From: an uncultured Balneolaceae bacterium
GTDB lineage: Bacteria > Bacteroidota > Rhodothermia > Balneolales > Balneolaceae
NCBI GenBank assembly: GCA_913057825.1
Contig: CAJXOW010000003.1
Span: 1-64,000 of the forward strand
DNA length: 64,000 nt
Direction: 5' to 3'
Below, piece by piece: positions 29,084-38,768 of the stretch. How positions within the stretch are numbered: position 1 is the first letter of the stretch; each line of letters opens with the position of its first letter. The notes beneath the pieces were generated by a model. The model was given only the letters and a program-made list of their open reading frames with translations. It ran no database searches and was not told the origin of the DNA. Both the position numbers and the translations under genes were made by a program.

Positions 29084-29799
29084 GTTACCTGGTGGGATTC
29101 CGGCTGGATGGTCATTTCGTTAATAGCCGATTCCTGGGGTTGGTCGACCGCATATTGAACGGCACGAGCCACATCTTGCGGAGATAGCATTTTATCTTTG
29201 CGCACTTTGACCTCTACATCGTCATCATCCCACATCTGTGTCGCGACTCCGCCCAGGTACAGGAGCGTGAATTTAACATAACCCCGTTTTTGTTCCTGTA
29301 CCAGTGACTTGGTGAATCCGGTGACAGCGTGTTTAGAGGCGGAGTAGACCGATGCGTTTTTCATGGAATGCCGGCCCACTATCCCGGGAAGCATGATCAC
29401 TCTTCCCTTTCGTTCAGTCGACATGTACCGCATGACGGTTTGTGTTACCAGGAAGGTCCCATAGACATTGGTATCGATCACCTCTTTGGCGGTCTGGGGA
29501 CGAGTGTCGAGCATCGGCTTTATGGCGGCTTTCCCAAAAGCGTTAATCAACACATCTATTTGCTCATGTGCCTCAATTACGTCCCGCACCATTTTAGACA
29601 CCGAGGGCAGATCGGTTACATTCACCTCAACACCGTGAGCATCCACCTCCTGCTTTTTCAGCTCTTCAACCAACGTCTCAACCTTCTGGACATTTCTTCC
29701 GGCAATTACGATAGTTGCTCCCTGCTTGCCCAGGTGACGGGCACAGGCTGATCCGATGTCGCCGGTTCCTCCTACAATTAATATCGTTTGTTCATCCAT
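29080..29799 (-). CDS. SDR-family oxidoreductase
   Basis: 239-residue short-chain dehydrogenase. The NAD(P)-binding motif is LIVGGTGDIGSA near residues 7-18. The active-site YSASKHAVTG lies near 152-161. The usual NNAG is replaced by INAFGKA near 87. The C-terminal QPESHQVT is unusual but the fold is complete. It lies 13 bp downstream of purL and may be co-transcribed with it. The substrate cannot be predicted; such enzymes often act on alcohols or ketones of intermediary metabolism. Confidence 0.85.
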   Translation of the reverse strand: MDEQTILIVGGTGDIGSACARHLGKQGATIVIAGRNVQKVETLVEELKKQEVDAHGVEVNVTDLPSVSKMVRDVIEAHEQIDVLINAFGKAAIKPMLDTRPQTAKEVIDTNVYGTFLVTQTVMRYMSTERKGRVIMLPGIVGRHSMKNASVYSASKHAVTGFTKSLVQEQKRGYVKFTLLYLGGVATQMWDDDDVEVKVRKDKMLSPQDVARAVQYAVDQPQESAINEMTIQPESHQVT

Positions 29800-29812
29800 A
29801 GATTAATAATAT

Positions 29813-32065
29813 TTACATCATGTGACCTTTTTCGGGATGCTCCATCGCTTTGGGCAATGCATTCTCATATAACTCGCCGAGTTTCTTCACATCGGATGAA
29901 ATCAGGTCGCCAACAATCAGCTCCTCTCCGCCTGTTCTCCCGATTTTATAAACCGGAACATCCGCTTGCTCAAATATTTTCTCAAGACTGCCTGCATTTT
30001 CAGAATTAGCAGTCAGCAGAATACCGGACGGGGCCTCGCTGAATAAAACGTCGAATGCCGTCGGGCCCAGCTTCCGGACTTCCACTTCTGCTCCCGTTTC
30101 ACTGAAAATGCACATTTCAGCCAGCGCCGTGACCAATCCTCCATCCGAAATATCGTGCGCAGCCGAAACCAACCCCGCCTGTATCGCTTCAAGAACGGAC
30201 TCCTGCAACTGCGTCTCCAGCTCCAGATCAAGCGAGGGCAGCTCGCCTTTTACTTCATCATGAATAACCTTCAGGTACTCGGATCCCCCGAGTCCGTCGC
30301 GCTTGCCGCCCACGTAATAAATGACCTCATCTTCTCCCTCAAATTTCGCATTCGTGTGATGTTCATCTACATTTTCCAGAATGCCCAGCATCCCAATAAC
30401 CGGCGTCGGATAAACCGCCGCTTCCGGATTTTCATTGTAGAAACTGACATTCCCTCCCGTCACCGGGGTATCCAGGGCCTTGCAGGAGTCGCCCATGCCT
30501 TTCAGAGCCTCCTTGAATACCCAGTATACTTCCGGTTTATAGGGATTGCCAAAATTCAGGCAGTTGGTGATCGCCACTGGCTTAGCGCCCGTACAGACCA
30601 CGTTCCGGGCTGCTTCGGCAACCGCCATCTTTCCACCTTCACGGGGATCCAGGTAGACATATCGCCCGTTACAATCGGTCTTCATCGAAAGTCCTTTTTC
30701 CGTCCCTTTAAGACGAATTACTCCCGCGTCGGCCTTACCGGGCCCCTCTACCGTATTCGTCCGCACCATCGTGTCATACTGCTCATAAACCCATCTTTTT
30801 GAAGAGATGTCGGGCGACTGCAACAGCCGCTCCAGTACTTCACCGGCATCTTCTGGATGGCTGACCGTGTTCAAATCAAACGATTGCACCTCATCCAAAT
30901 ATCCCGGTCGCTCGGTTTCTCGTTCATAACGCGGTGCGTCGTCGGCCAGGGTTTTCGCGGGGATCCGGGCTTTAATCTCACCATCTTTCCAGAAAATAAG
31001 ATCTTCTCCCTCTATAACTTTACCCACTACTGTCGCGTTGACATCCCACTTTTCATAAATATCGATTATTTCCTGCTCACGACCTTTCTTGGCTACAATC
31101 AGCATGCGCTCCTGGCTTTCCGAAAGCAGCATTTCATAGGCACTCATGCCTTCCTCTCGCATCGGGACTTTGTCCAGGTTGATCTCCATACCGCATCCCC
31201 CTTTGGAACTCATCTCCGAGCTGGAACTGCTGAGTCCGGCAGCACCCATATCCTGCACACCGACCGCCGCACCGGATTTAATCGTTTCCAGGGTCGCTTC
31301 CAACAGCAGTTTCTCTGTAAACGGGTCGCCCACCTGTACGCTCGGGCGTTTTTCTTCACTTTCTTCACTGATCTCTTCGGAAGCGAAGGTCGCCCCGTGA
31401 ATACCGTCGCGCCCCGTACTGGATCCCACAACCAGAACCGGGTTTCCGGGTCCCTCGGCAATCGCCTTGGCAATATAGTTCGTTTCGACCACGCCGACAC
31501 TCATGGCGTTGACCAGCGGATTTCCTTCATAACTGTCGTCGAAGTAAATTTCGCCGCCTATTGTGGGAACCCCGAAAGAGTTGCCATAGTCGGAGATACC
31601 CCGGACTACTCCATCGAGCAAAAAACGCACCCGGTCGTTTTCCAGGTCGCCAAACCGCAGCGAATTCAGACAAGCCAGCGGACGGGCTCCCATCGTAAAG
31701 ATATCGCGGTGGATCCCTCCGACGCCGGTGGCTGCTCCCTCATATGGTTCAATTGCGGAGGGGTGATTATGACTTTCAACCTTGAATGCACAGGCAAGTC
31801 CGTCACCCAGATCCACCAAACCGGCATTTTCTTCGCCGGCTCCCACCAGCAATTGAGGTCCTTCGTTGGGCAGCTTTCTAATTTCCAGGAAAGAATTTTT
31901 GTAGGAGCAATGCTCACTCCACATAACCGAATAAACGCCCAGTTCCGTGAAGTTGGGATTACGTCCAAGGTACTGCTTAATCCATTCATACTCCTGTTCG
32001 GTAAGCCCGTGCTCCTCCGCCAGTTCCAGCGTTACTTCAGGCTCTTGCTGTGTAGTTTGTGACAT
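29813..32065 (-). CDS. purL: phosphoribosylformylglycinamidine synthase subunit PurL
   Basis: Converts FGAR to FGAM in purine synthesis (with PurS and PurQ). I chose ATG at 32065 ([20 protein letters not shown]), giving 750 residues; the in-frame upstream ATG at 32119 would add 18 unlikely residues. This is the medium-size PurL form. Motifs include [15 protein letters not shown] near 43-58, a nucleotide/Mg site with [10 protein letters not shown], the Gly-rich [18 protein letters not shown] and the second half [21 protein letters not shown]. Both halves of the internally duplicated AIRS-like fold are present. An SDR gene follows after 13 bp. Confidence 0.96.
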   Translation of the reverse strand: MSQTTQQEPEVTLELAEEHGLTEQEYEWIKQYLGRNPNFTELGVYSVMWSEHCSYKNSFLEIRKLPNEGPQLLVGAGEENAGLVDLGDGLACAFKVESHNHPSAIEPYEGAATGVGGIHRDIFTMGARPLACLNSLRFGDLENDRVRFLLDGVVRGISDYGNSFGVPTIGGEIYFDDSYEGNPLVNAMSVGVVETNYIAKAIAEGPGNPVLVVGSSTGRDGIHGATFASEEISEESEEKRPSVQVGDPFTEKLLLEATLETIKSGAAVGVQDMGAAGLSSSSSEMSSKGGCGMEINLDKVPMREEGMSAYEMLLSESQERMLIVAKKGREQEIIDIYEKWDVNATVVGKVIEGEDLIFWKDGEIKARIPAKTLADDAPRYERETERPGYLDEVQSFDLNTVSHPEDAGEVLERLLQSPDISSKRWVYEQYDTMVRTNTVEGPGKADAGVIRLKGTEKGLSMKTDCNGRYVYLDPREGGKMAVAEAARNVVCTGAKPVAITNCLNFGNPYKPEVYWVFKEALKGMGDSCKALDTPVTGGNVSFYNENPEAAVYPTPVIGMLGILENVDEHHTNAKFEGEDEVIYYVGGKRDGLGGSEYLKVIHDEVKGELPSLDLELETQLQESVLEAIQAGLVSAAHDISDGGLVTALAEMCIFSETGAEVEVRKLGPTAFDVLFSEAPSGILLTANSENAGSLEKIFEQADVPVYKIGRTGGEELIVGDLISSDVKKLGELYENALPKAMEHPEKGHMM

Positions 32066-32205
32066 ATGAAAACGTAAATTACAGTTAAATTTGTGTCCGG
32101 CTTTAACACCGGGTTGCAAGTCGATGGAAAATATCTAAAAAAAGCAATCCGCTTGAGCCTCCAAAGATACAGAGCCAAAACAACCACTTCAATAGAAAAA
32201 CTAAT

Positions 32206-32234
32206 ATTCTGGCTCATTTGCAATGAGCCAGAAT
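32206..32234. other. perfect 13-bp hairpin upstream of purL
   Basis: ATTCTGGCTCATT / AATGAGCCAGAAT with a 3-nt loop, about 140 bp upstream of purL and downstream of trmB on the same strand. It has no T run, so it is not a standard terminator. It may be an operator or an RNA structure. Confidence 0.5.
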
Positions 32235-32316
32235 AGCTGGAGGCTCGAAGCTCGAGGCACTGCCTCCAATTCCGTTCCGGACAAGACTTTGAGTATTGAG
32301 CTTTGAGCTTTCAGCT
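32235..32316. repeat. class II mirrored-arm element d
   Basis: Left arm 32235-32258 (AGCTGGAGGCTCGAAGCTCG) and right arm 32285-32316, whose reverse complement reads AGCTGAAAGCTCAAAGCTCA. The arms are 26 bp apart. The right arm includes the trmB stop codon at 32311-32313. Confidence 0.58.
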
Positions 32317-33000
32317 ATCATCATATTCAAAATCTTCCGGCAGCCTAAACTTTATATATCGAATCTGCTTGCCCTTATCACGGTGACGTTTCTCATAAAA
32401 GGTTTGTATCGTAAGCAACGAATCATCGGACCGCTCGCCGTGTACGTCCTCGGTGATATCTTCGATCGGGCATTCCAGCCATTTAACCACCCGCCGGGTA
32501 AACTTGAATAAACGCCAGTTGTCGGTCTTTAGACGAATCGGACCGCGTGGCTGCATGATTTTGTGATACTTTTGCAGGAATTTGGGAGCCGTCAGTCGTT
32601 TGTTGCGGTCGCTGTACTTGGGATAGGGGTCCGGGAACGTAATCCAGATGTCGCGCACCTCGTTTTCGGCAAAAAACTCCTCGAGGTGATCGATATAGAT
32701 GCGCAAAAAATGCACATTTTCTATCCCCTCTTCCAGCGCAATTTTAGCCCCTTTCCAGAGGCGATCTCCCTTGATATCAATTCCAATATAGTTGCGATCC
32801 GGGTTGCGTCGGGCCAGCTCCAGGGCGTACTCCCCTTTTCCGCAGGCCAACTCCAGGGTGATCGGATTTTCATTTTCAAAAATCCGGGTCTTCCATTCGC
32901 CCCGGGGATTTAAATCCGGGTTTTCCCGGATATCCTGTATTTGAGTCACGTTCGAAAACTGCTCAACTTCCGCGAATTTTTCGAGTTTGTTGCGGGACAT
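32311..33000 (-). CDS. trmB: tRNA (guanine-N7-)-methyltransferase
   Basis: Methylates G46 of tRNA using S-adenosylmethionine. The 229 residues include LELACGKGEYALELARRNP (SAM-binding, near 48-66), IGIDIKGDRLWKGAKIALEEG and the family signature IWITFPDPYPKYSDRNKRLTAPKFL near 118-142, with LKTDNWRLFKFT further on. The family is unambiguous. Element D is upstream of its start, and a class II arm overlaps its stop codon. Confidence 0.95.
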   Translation of the reverse strand: MSRNKLEKFAEVEQFSNVTQIQDIRENPDLNPRGEWKTRIFENENPITLELACGKGEYALELARRNPDRNYIGIDIKGDRLWKGAKIALEEGIENVHFLRIYIDHLEEFFAENEVRDIWITFPDPYPKYSDRNKRLTAPKFLQKYHKIMQPRGPIRLKTDNWRLFKFTRRVVKWLECPIEDITEDVHGERSDDSLLTIQTFYEKRHRDKGKQIRYIKFRLPEDFEYDDS

Positions 33001-33183
33001 TGACTAATTCAAGCTTTAAAATGATATTGAAAAAGTAACATTGAATTATCATCCAAATAAACATACGACTCACCTACAACCAATATGGACCTTTATTGGG
33101 AATCAACAACAATTTTTAAGGTCCCTTAAACGTGATTTTATTCTTTTTTGCGCGAAGTCACAGCTTTCTCATCGTTTCACGGA

Positions 33184-33348
33184 GGTCATTGGAGAACCGG
33201 GCGGCGGTTCCAAAGTATTAAGTTTTTCGGCAACCAAGGGAAAAACATATCCCGGCTTACAAGTATTTAAGAAGCTCAGTATTTAAAACGGATGAAAGCA
33301 TAAGAATAACTCTCGAACGAGGAACCACTGCCCGGTTCTCCAATGACC
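33184..33348. repeat. class I hairpin element D (minus orientation)
   Basis: 165-bp element with arms 33184-33211 and 33321-33348, 26 of 28 bp complementary. The two differences are in the GC core: the right arm has GGAACCACTGCCC instead of GGAACCGCCGCCC. Inner motifs are CAAAGTATTAAGTTTTTCGG on the left and CTCTCGAACGAGG on the right. It lies between divergent trmB and a small rightward gene. Confidence 0.92.
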
Positions 33349-33411
33349 GCTCGTATGATAATGATAACACCAAAAAGCCATTCATTTGAACTGTTAAAAA
33401 TCAGATAAATT

Positions 33412-33711
33412 ATGCTTAATAACAAAACAGTATTCAGTTTACTTTTGATCATCAGTCTCTTTTCCAATGTATTCCTGGGATATCTTTATAGTAACGATCC
33501 CGGTGCCTCAAAGTCTGATGCAGCTGACGACAATGCCCGCGTTACCGAGACGATCAAGCTTTACTCCAACGGGAAACTCGTCGATAAGTGGGAAGGCGTT
33601 GGGAAGGGACAATTGGAAAACGGGACCTACACCTTTAGAGTGGGCGAAGGTGCGTTCCACACGGAAGTCCGAATTAACGGGACTTTCAGTGTAGAACGAT
33701 CCGATAAATAG
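33412..33711 (+). CDS. small membrane-anchored hypothetical protein
   Basis: 99 residues. An N-terminal hydrophobic segment (FSLLLIISLFSNVFLGYLY) is followed by a short acidic linker and a small beta-rich domain (TIKLYSNGKLVDKWEGVGKG and TYTFRVGEGAFHTEVRINGTFSV). It is likely anchored in the inner membrane with the domain outside. The start ATG at 33412 has no strong RBS. I recognise no family. The ORF is clean and intergenic, so I think it is real, with moderate confidence. Confidence 0.55.
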   Translation: MLNNKTVFSLLLIISLFSNVFLGYLYSNDPGASKSDAADDNARVTETIKLYSNGKLVDKWEGVGKGQLENGTYTFRVGEGAFHTEVRINGTFSVERSDK

Positions 33712-34051
33712 GCTGCTTTCCTCTTTGATCTTCTGCCCTTCTTTTACGTATTTAGGGGGCTGGTTGATAGGAGTATACATGAAAGTTCGGGATGATTGCT
33801 ACTATAGAGATTAACGGCGGATTTCTTTTTTTTTGGCAATACATCCCACAAGTAAAATTACGGAAATCGATCGTTCGGCGGATTATGCAGGTATTAGCTG
33901 GTTTGACATATTAAGAACGAATAATAAGCTGTACTTTTTCGCTAGTTCCGTCCTATCCCGATTCCTGACTATGACCGGGGAATTTTTCTTTAACAAGGGT
34001 ATTTATATGTTTACTTGTAAATAATTTTTAATACGTAAGGGAATATTATTT
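33712..34051. other. intergenic region before nfo
   Basis: 340 bp without a convincing gene; a 63-codon frame at 33833-34024 has no RBS and no recognisable features. There are no repeats or terminators that I can support. The nfo promoter is expected here. Confidence 0.35.
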
Positions 34052-34915
34052 ATGGAAAAAAAGGAGCACAATAAGTGGATTGGGGCGCATGTCAGTGCCA
34101 GCGGCGGGGTACAGAACGCCCCACTGAATGCGGAGAAAATTGGCGCCCGTGCCTTTGGTCTTTTTACCAAGAACCAGCGCCGCTGGAACGCCAAGCCGCT
34201 GTCGGATGATAACATCGACGGGTTTAAACAGCATGTGTCTGATTACGGCTTCCAGTACGATTATATCATGCCGCATGCCAGCTACCTGATCAACCTCGGA
34301 CATCCTGAAAAAGAGGGCATTGAGAAATCCCGGAATGCTCTGTTGGATGAAGCCCAACGCTGCGAACAATTGGATATCACCATGCTTAACGTGCATCCGG
34401 GAACCCATCTTGGGAAAATTTCGGTCGACGAATGCCTGACGCGTATAGCCGAGTCGGTCGACTGGGTCATCGAGCAAACGGAGTTCGTGACCATTGTTAT
34501 CGAAAATATGGCCGGTCAGGGTAACAGCGTCGGAAACGATTTTGAACACCTGGCCTCTATCATCGATAAAAGTTCTTATCCCGAACGGGTCGGAACCTGC
34601 CTTGATACCTGTCACGCCTTCGCAGCCGGCTATGAGATTGATACCTCCGAGGGTTATGATGATATGATGAACCAGTTTGAAGATATCGTGGGACTGGATT
34701 ATCTCACCGGCATGCACCTGAACGACTCGAAACGCAAGTGCGGCAGTGAAGTGGATCGGCATGAGGCACTCGGTGAAGGCGAAATAGGCTGGGAACTTTT
34801 CAGGGCCCTGGTAAATGATTCCCGCACCGATGATATCCCCCTCATCCTGGAAACCCCGAACAAGGAAAACTGGGACGAGGAGATTGTCGCGCTTTATGAC
34901 TTAATGGAGGGGTGA
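34052..34915 (+). CDS. nfo: deoxyribonuclease IV (endonuclease IV)
   Basis: Apurinic/apyrimidinic endonuclease of base excision repair. The 287-residue TIM-barrel protein has the Zn ligands in GAHVSASGG near 11-19, MPHASYLINLGHP near 73-85, LNVHPGTHLG near 112-121, IENMAGQGNSVG, VGTCLDTCHAFAAGY and MHLNDSKRKCGSEVDRHE. Length and motifs match bacterial Nfo throughout. It converges with the ATPase gene at 35089, with a long inverted repeat between them. Confidence 0.96.
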   Translation: MEKKEHNKWIGAHVSASGGVQNAPLNAEKIGARAFGLFTKNQRRWNAKPLSDDNIDGFKQHVSDYGFQYDYIMPHASYLINLGHPEKEGIEKSRNALLDEAQRCEQLDITMLNVHPGTHLGKISVDECLTRIAESVDWVIEQTEFVTIVIENMAGQGNSVGNDFEHLASIIDKSSYPERVGTCLDTCHAFAAGYEIDTSEGYDDMMNQFEDIVGLDYLTGMHLNDSKRKCGSEVDRHEALGEGEIGWELFRALVNDSRTDDIPLILETPNKENWDEEIVALYDLMEG

Positions 34916-34925
34916 GTTGTTTAGC

Positions 34926-35070
34926 GCCGGCAGACACATGCTTCAGCGGAAAATTTTAACATAACGCGTTTATAAACTGTCTTACTGTTGGTAAAACATC
35001 ATATTTTGTTGCCGGCATTATTTGGCTTTCCTGTTCAGAAAATTTTCCGCTGAAGCATGTGTCTGCCGGC
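34926..35070. repeat. long inverted repeat between convergent nfo and ATPase genes
   Basis: Perfect 32-bp arms at 34926-34957 and 35039-35070 (start GCCGGCAGACACATGCTTCA), separated by about 81 bp. The arm sequence is unlike class I, though the GCGGAAAATTTT end resembles the CCGAAAATTTT of elements F and H. It begins 11 bp after the nfo stop and ends 18 bp before the ATPase stop. It may act as a bidirectional terminator or be a related element. Confidence 0.9.
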
Positions 35071-35088
35071 TTGACAACGGCTCGAGCC

Positions 35089-36864
35089 CTACAACTTCTC
35101 TATGTCGTATTCCTGCTGTTTAACCTGCAGGACTCTCAGGCGATTCAAGGCTGCGGCGATTTCGTATTTTCTTACTTTGGCCAGGTTGCCGGGGTGTTCG
35201 TCGTCGAAGGGACACAAAAATCCGAATCCCTCTTCTTCGAACCGATATTCGATTTGATCCAGCAATTCGTTCAGGGATGTTTCCTCATCGACCAGCTCTT
35301 CCAGGATGATTCGCAGTGACTGTCCGACGGTGTTCGTCTGACTGTGGTCGACCATCTGCTCGACAAATCGCATTTCGATATCCTCTCGCCCAAACTGAAT
35401 CTTGTACAACCCGCGCGGTCGGATGCGTATGTGATTTTTGCGGCCTTTGGCCTCTTCAAGGCTTGCCTTCAATGGAATTCTTTTAGCCGGTTCTGTAAAG
35501 GGATCGATCGAGTCCTCCTGTCGACGTGACTTGTATTCCTCAGCGATCTCCCTCGCCTGGTCCGTGACATAGACAGGATTATAGTTTTGCATCATAATCA
35601 CCTGATCGGCCACGTCAAAGTAGTCGCCGCTGCCGCCCATAACCAGGATCGTCGATACGCCATATTCATCATAAAGCTCTTGAACCCGATCCAGGTACGG
35701 GGTGATCGGCTCATTTTCCTTATGGACCAGCGACTGCATCCGGGCGTCCCGAATCATGAAGTTGGTAGCCGAAGTATCTTCATCCACCAACAGCACTTGG
35801 GCCCCCAATTCCAACATCTCCATAATATTGGAGGCCTGACTGGTACTTCCGCTGGCATTACCCGAATAAAATCGTTCAGTATCCTGTTCATTCGGAAGTC
35901 CATCGATAAAGGAACTGATATCGACTTTTTCTACCCTTCGTCCATCCTCAGATCGAATTTTTACGGCATCGGGATTGGTTAGTACATATTCCCGACCATC
36001 GCCGGGTATATGATTGTAAATGCCGAGTTCAATAGTATCCAACAGGGTGGATTTACCGTGATATCCGCCCCCGGTAATCAATGTCACTCCCTCGGGGATG
36101 CCCATTCCGGTGATACTGCTGATTTTTTCACCGTTAAACTCGACCGAATTCGGCAAGTCAAACGTGACTTCCATCGAATCGGGTGAATTAAACTTCACAG
36201 CCCGGTCTTCTTCCATCGGTCGCTCGTCGGCCCCGGTTCGGCGCGGCAAGATGGACCCATTAGCCACAAAAGCGATTAAGTCGTGCTCCTCAAGTCGATC
36301 CCGGAGATGCGCCTGATTTTCCACATGCTGTACAAACTCCCAGACTTCGCTTTGAGGAAGGGTTTCCCAAATCAAGGTATCAGCCGCAATCTGAGGCAGT
36401 TCCCTGTTAAGCATAGCATCAGCCTGCTTCTTGGCCAGAACCCGTCGTCCGGCCGCCGGCAAGCCGATCTCCAATCGCAATTCCACATATTCATCATTTA
36501 CTTCACAGGCCGTTCGCTCCAGAACTTCCTGTCCCCCGGCATCAATCGCGATCATTCCGCTTTTACCGGATCCACGATGTTTTTCAGCCACTTCACGAAT
36601 GGCTGATTTGGTGCGACGCGCCAGAAAATCCTCCAGGGCCGTGCGACGCACTTTATTGTTATACAGTTTTTCCGGAAATTGCGCCTTGTATTGGGGAATC
36701 CTGATCCGCGCCTTGGAGGGAGAGGCAAAGGGATCCCCCTGTACATAATCGATAGCCAGGGTATAATGCCCTACCTGGAATGTTCCTTTGAGTTCGTTAT
36801 AAGCTCCATACCCACTGTTATCAATCTCCTCGAGTAAATCACGAAGTTCCTCTTGTGTTTTCAC
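35089..36864 (-). CDS. ABC-class predicted ATPase
   Basis: 591 residues of the predicted ATPases of the ABC class family (Pfam ABC_ATPase). Walker A is GVTLITGGGYHGKSTLLDTI near 258-277, Walker B is AQVLLVDEDTSATNFMIRD near 352-370, and STILVMGGSGDYFDVADQVI lies near 405-424. The N-terminal part has a KARIRIPQYKAQFP segment typical of the family. Members are soluble and lack membrane domains; a distant eukaryotic homologue binds RNA. The cellular role is unknown. It stands alone, convergent with nfo, and is followed by the mirrored inverted repeat. Confidence 0.9.
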   Translation of the reverse strand: MKTQEELRDLLEEIDNSGYGAYNELKGTFQVGHYTLAIDYVQGDPFASPSKARIRIPQYKAQFPEKLYNNKVRRTALEDFLARRTKSAIREVAEKHRGSGKSGMIAIDAGGQEVLERTACEVNDEYVELRLEIGLPAAGRRVLAKKQADAMLNRELPQIAADTLIWETLPQSEVWEFVQHVENQAHLRDRLEEHDLIAFVANGSILPRRTGADERPMEEDRAVKFNSPDSMEVTFDLPNSVEFNGEKISSITGMGIPEGVTLITGGGYHGKSTLLDTIELGIYNHIPGDGREYVLTNPDAVKIRSEDGRRVEKVDISSFIDGLPNEQDTERFYSGNASGSTSQASNIMEMLELGAQVLLVDEDTSATNFMIRDARMQSLVHKENEPITPYLDRVQELYDEYGVSTILVMGGSGDYFDVADQVIMMQNYNPVYVTDQAREIAEEYKSRRQEDSIDPFTEPAKRIPLKASLEEAKGRKNHIRIRPRGLYKIQFGREDIEMRFVEQMVDHSQTNTVGQSLRIILEELVDEETSLNELLDQIEYRFEEEGFGFLCPFDDEHPGNLAKVRKYEIAAALNRLRVLQVKQQEYDIEKL

Positions 36865-36949
36865 GGTACTTTCGCTGTCTTTCTTCTCAATTATTCATCT
36901 CTCGATTGCATTATATTAACTTATCCAAACGGAATTTATGATACAGGGT

Positions 36950-37120
36950 GGGAATTGGAAATTTAAGATTTAAAATTATTGGTCATTTGTTGGTAATAAT
37001 GTTATCGGCTTGGACTTCAGAATTATCAAGCCAGTTTACATGCTTCCCTCATTGTGGCTTACCGTGGCAACTACCCAAACTACAAGCTTATAACCCGATA
37101 ATTTTAAATTTCCAATTCCC
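36950..37120. repeat. class II mirrored-arm element e
   Basis: Left arm 36950-36980 (GGGAATTGGAAATTTAAG plus a partial repeat) and right arm 37098-37120, whose reverse complement begins GGGAATTGGAAATTTAAA. The spacer is about 117 bp. It lies between the ATPase start and the pdxH stop, both leftward. Confidence 0.68.
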
Positions 37121-37155
37121 CCTTCCGGTCGTTAGCTTCCGGCAACCGCGTTAAC

Positions 37156-37821
37156 TCAGGGAGATAGCCGCCTGATTTCCCATTGGCCGTCTTCATTCTT
37201 GATGTATTCGAGTCGATCGTGCATGCGGCTGGGCCGACCCTGCCAGAATTCATAAACCGCAGGTTTGAGTACGTAGCCTCCCCAGAATTCAGGAAGCGGA
37301 ACCTTTTGTCCTTCGAACTGCTCTTTGTATTTCTTGTAATTGGATTCAAGCTCGGCGCGATTTTTTACCACATCGCTCTGAATGGATGCCCAGGCGCCGA
37401 TCTGGCTGTCGCGCGGACGGGTATCGAAATAAGATTTCGACTCCTCGTACGGCAACCGTTCCACTTGACCCCGAATGCGAATCTGCCGCTCGAATTCTTT
37501 CCAATAGAAACACATTGAGGCGTGGGGATTCTTATCCAATTCTTCCGATTTCCTACTTTTGTAGTTTGTGTAAAAGACAAAGCCACGCTCATCATATCCC
37601 TTTAAAAGCACCACCCGTGAAGAGGGGCGACCCTGTGCGTCGGCTGTTGCCAGGGTCATGGCATTGGAATCGATTAAATCACTTTCAACAGCCACCTGGA
37701 ACCACTCTTCGAACTGTTTCAAAGGATCATCATAAACGGATTCTTTTTCTATCCCCTTACCTTTATAATCACGACGCAACTTCTCAACTTCCTCACGAGT
37801 AAGACCCTTGCTCTTTGACAT
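37156..37821 (-). CDS. pdxH: pyridoxamine 5'-phosphate oxidase
   Basis: FMN enzyme that oxidises pyridoxine or pyridoxamine 5'-phosphate to PLP. The 221 residues have the family motifs AMTLATADAQGRPSSRVVLLKGYDERGFVFYTNY near 56-90, GQVERLPYEESKSYFDTRPR near 125-145, and a C-terminal FWQGRPSRMHDRLEY near 192-206. Expected length. PLP is the cofactor of seven enzymes in this window, though no regulatory link is visible. The next leftward gene upstream (redoxin) is 46 bp away. Confidence 0.95.
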   Translation of the reverse strand: MSKSKGLTREEVEKLRRDYKGKGIEKESVYDDPLKQFEEWFQVAVESDLIDSNAMTLATADAQGRPSSRVVLLKGYDERGFVFYTNYKSRKSEELDKNPHASMCFYWKEFERQIRIRGQVERLPYEESKSYFDTRPRDSQIGAWASIQSDVVKNRAELESNYKKYKEQFEGQKVPLPEFWGGYVLKPAVYEFWQGRPSRMHDRLEYIKNEDGQWEIRRLSP

Positions 37822-37867
37822 TTTCTGGGTATTGATTGTTCTTTTAATTACGTATTAAAGATTGTGC

Positions 37868-38446
37868 TTAACGGGCGTATTCCGGGGCATTGCCGGGCTT
37901 CCATTTGATATTGCATCCCATACTCGGCTTTTGTTCTTCCGTGATTTCTTCGCCCTCCAGTATGGTATCCAGGGCATTGCGCAGGTCCCGACCGTTGAGC
38001 GGCTCGTCGTTACCAGGACGGCTGTCGTCCATCTGTCCCCGGTAACTCAATTTGCGGTCTTTATCAAAAACAAAAAAGTCGGGGGTACATGCCGCACGGT
38101 ATTTTTTAGCCACTTCCTGGCTTTCATCATACAGGTAGGGAAATGGATAATCGAATTTTTCAGCCTCAATAGCCATCTGCTGGGGACTGTCTTCCGGGTG
38201 ATTTTCAACATCATTGGAATTGATCGCCACAAACTCGACTCCTTTTTCTTTAAAGTCGTTTGCAATATTCACGATCTCCTCGCGGACATGTTTTACGAAG
38301 GGACAATGGTTGCACATGAATACCACGACTAACACTTCTGCATCCTCGAATTGATCCAGGGTGACCCTATTGCCTTTGGTATCCGGTAATTCAAAGTCGG
38401 GAGCTTTGGTTCCGAGCTCCAGCATTTCAGATGGGGTAACGGACAT
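37868..38446 (-). CDS. thioredoxin-fold redoxin (AhpC/TSA-like)
   Basis: 192 residues of the redoxin type. The probable active site is VVVFMCNHCPFVKH near 38-51, a CxxC followed by PF. Further motifs are PFPYLYDESQEVAKKYRAACTPDFFVFDKDRKLSYRGQMDDSRPGND. This form is common as a stand-alone thioredoxin-family protein of unknown substrate, probably a thiol-disulfide reductase or peroxiredoxin-like enzyme in the cytoplasm; no signal peptide is visible. It lies upstream of pdxH on the same strand, and elements E and F are upstream of it. Confidence 0.88.
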   Translation of the reverse strand: MSVTPSEMLELGTKAPDFELPDTKGNRVTLDQFEDAEVLVVVFMCNHCPFVKHVREEIVNIANDFKEKGVEFVAINSNDVENHPEDSPQQMAIEAEKFDYPFPYLYDESQEVAKKYRAACTPDFFVFDKDRKLSYRGQMDDSRPGNDEPLNGRDLRNALDTILEGEEITEEQKPSMGCNIKWKPGNAPEYAR

Positions 38447-38579
38447 AATTTCGCACCTCGTCTAAGTTATATATGTGTTGAACTTCCTGTAAATGATTGA
38501 CGTTTCAACAGTTGCAACATGACTTAATGTAAATAGGTTTCAGCTAAAGAAAAATCAATTTAAGTTCTAAATTAAGCGG

Positions 38580-38739
38580 ACTTCAGGAAACCGGGCAGCC
38601 GTTCCTCGTTCGAAAGTTTTTCTCGTACTGTCATTCGTTTGATAATTTCAGGGCATTGGAATTTAGTTAGCCGGGTTATTTTTTCCCTCAATTACCGAAA
38701 AACTTAATACTTCGGAACCGCTGCCCGGTTTCCAGAAGT
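38580..38739. repeat. class I hairpin element E (plus orientation)
   Basis: 160-bp element with arms 38580-38605 and 38714-38739, complementary except for two positions. The GC core is GGGCAGC with the complementary GCTGCCC, a double change from GGGCGGC/GCCGCCC in most copies. Inner motifs TCGTTCGAAAGTTTTTCTC and CCGAAAAACTTAATACTTC match the A/B/G subfamily. Confidence 0.94.
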
Positions 38740-38768
38740 GATCTTGATTTATGGTCGAAGTTTTGCAG

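Noticed and set aside
30857-32062. A 401-codon frame on the plus strand opposite purL.
   Set aside because: It lies entirely within purL, has atypical composition, and purL is unambiguous.
33833-34024. A 63-codon frame in the gap before nfo.
   Set aside because: It has no RBS, no domain and a composition typical of intergenic DNA.
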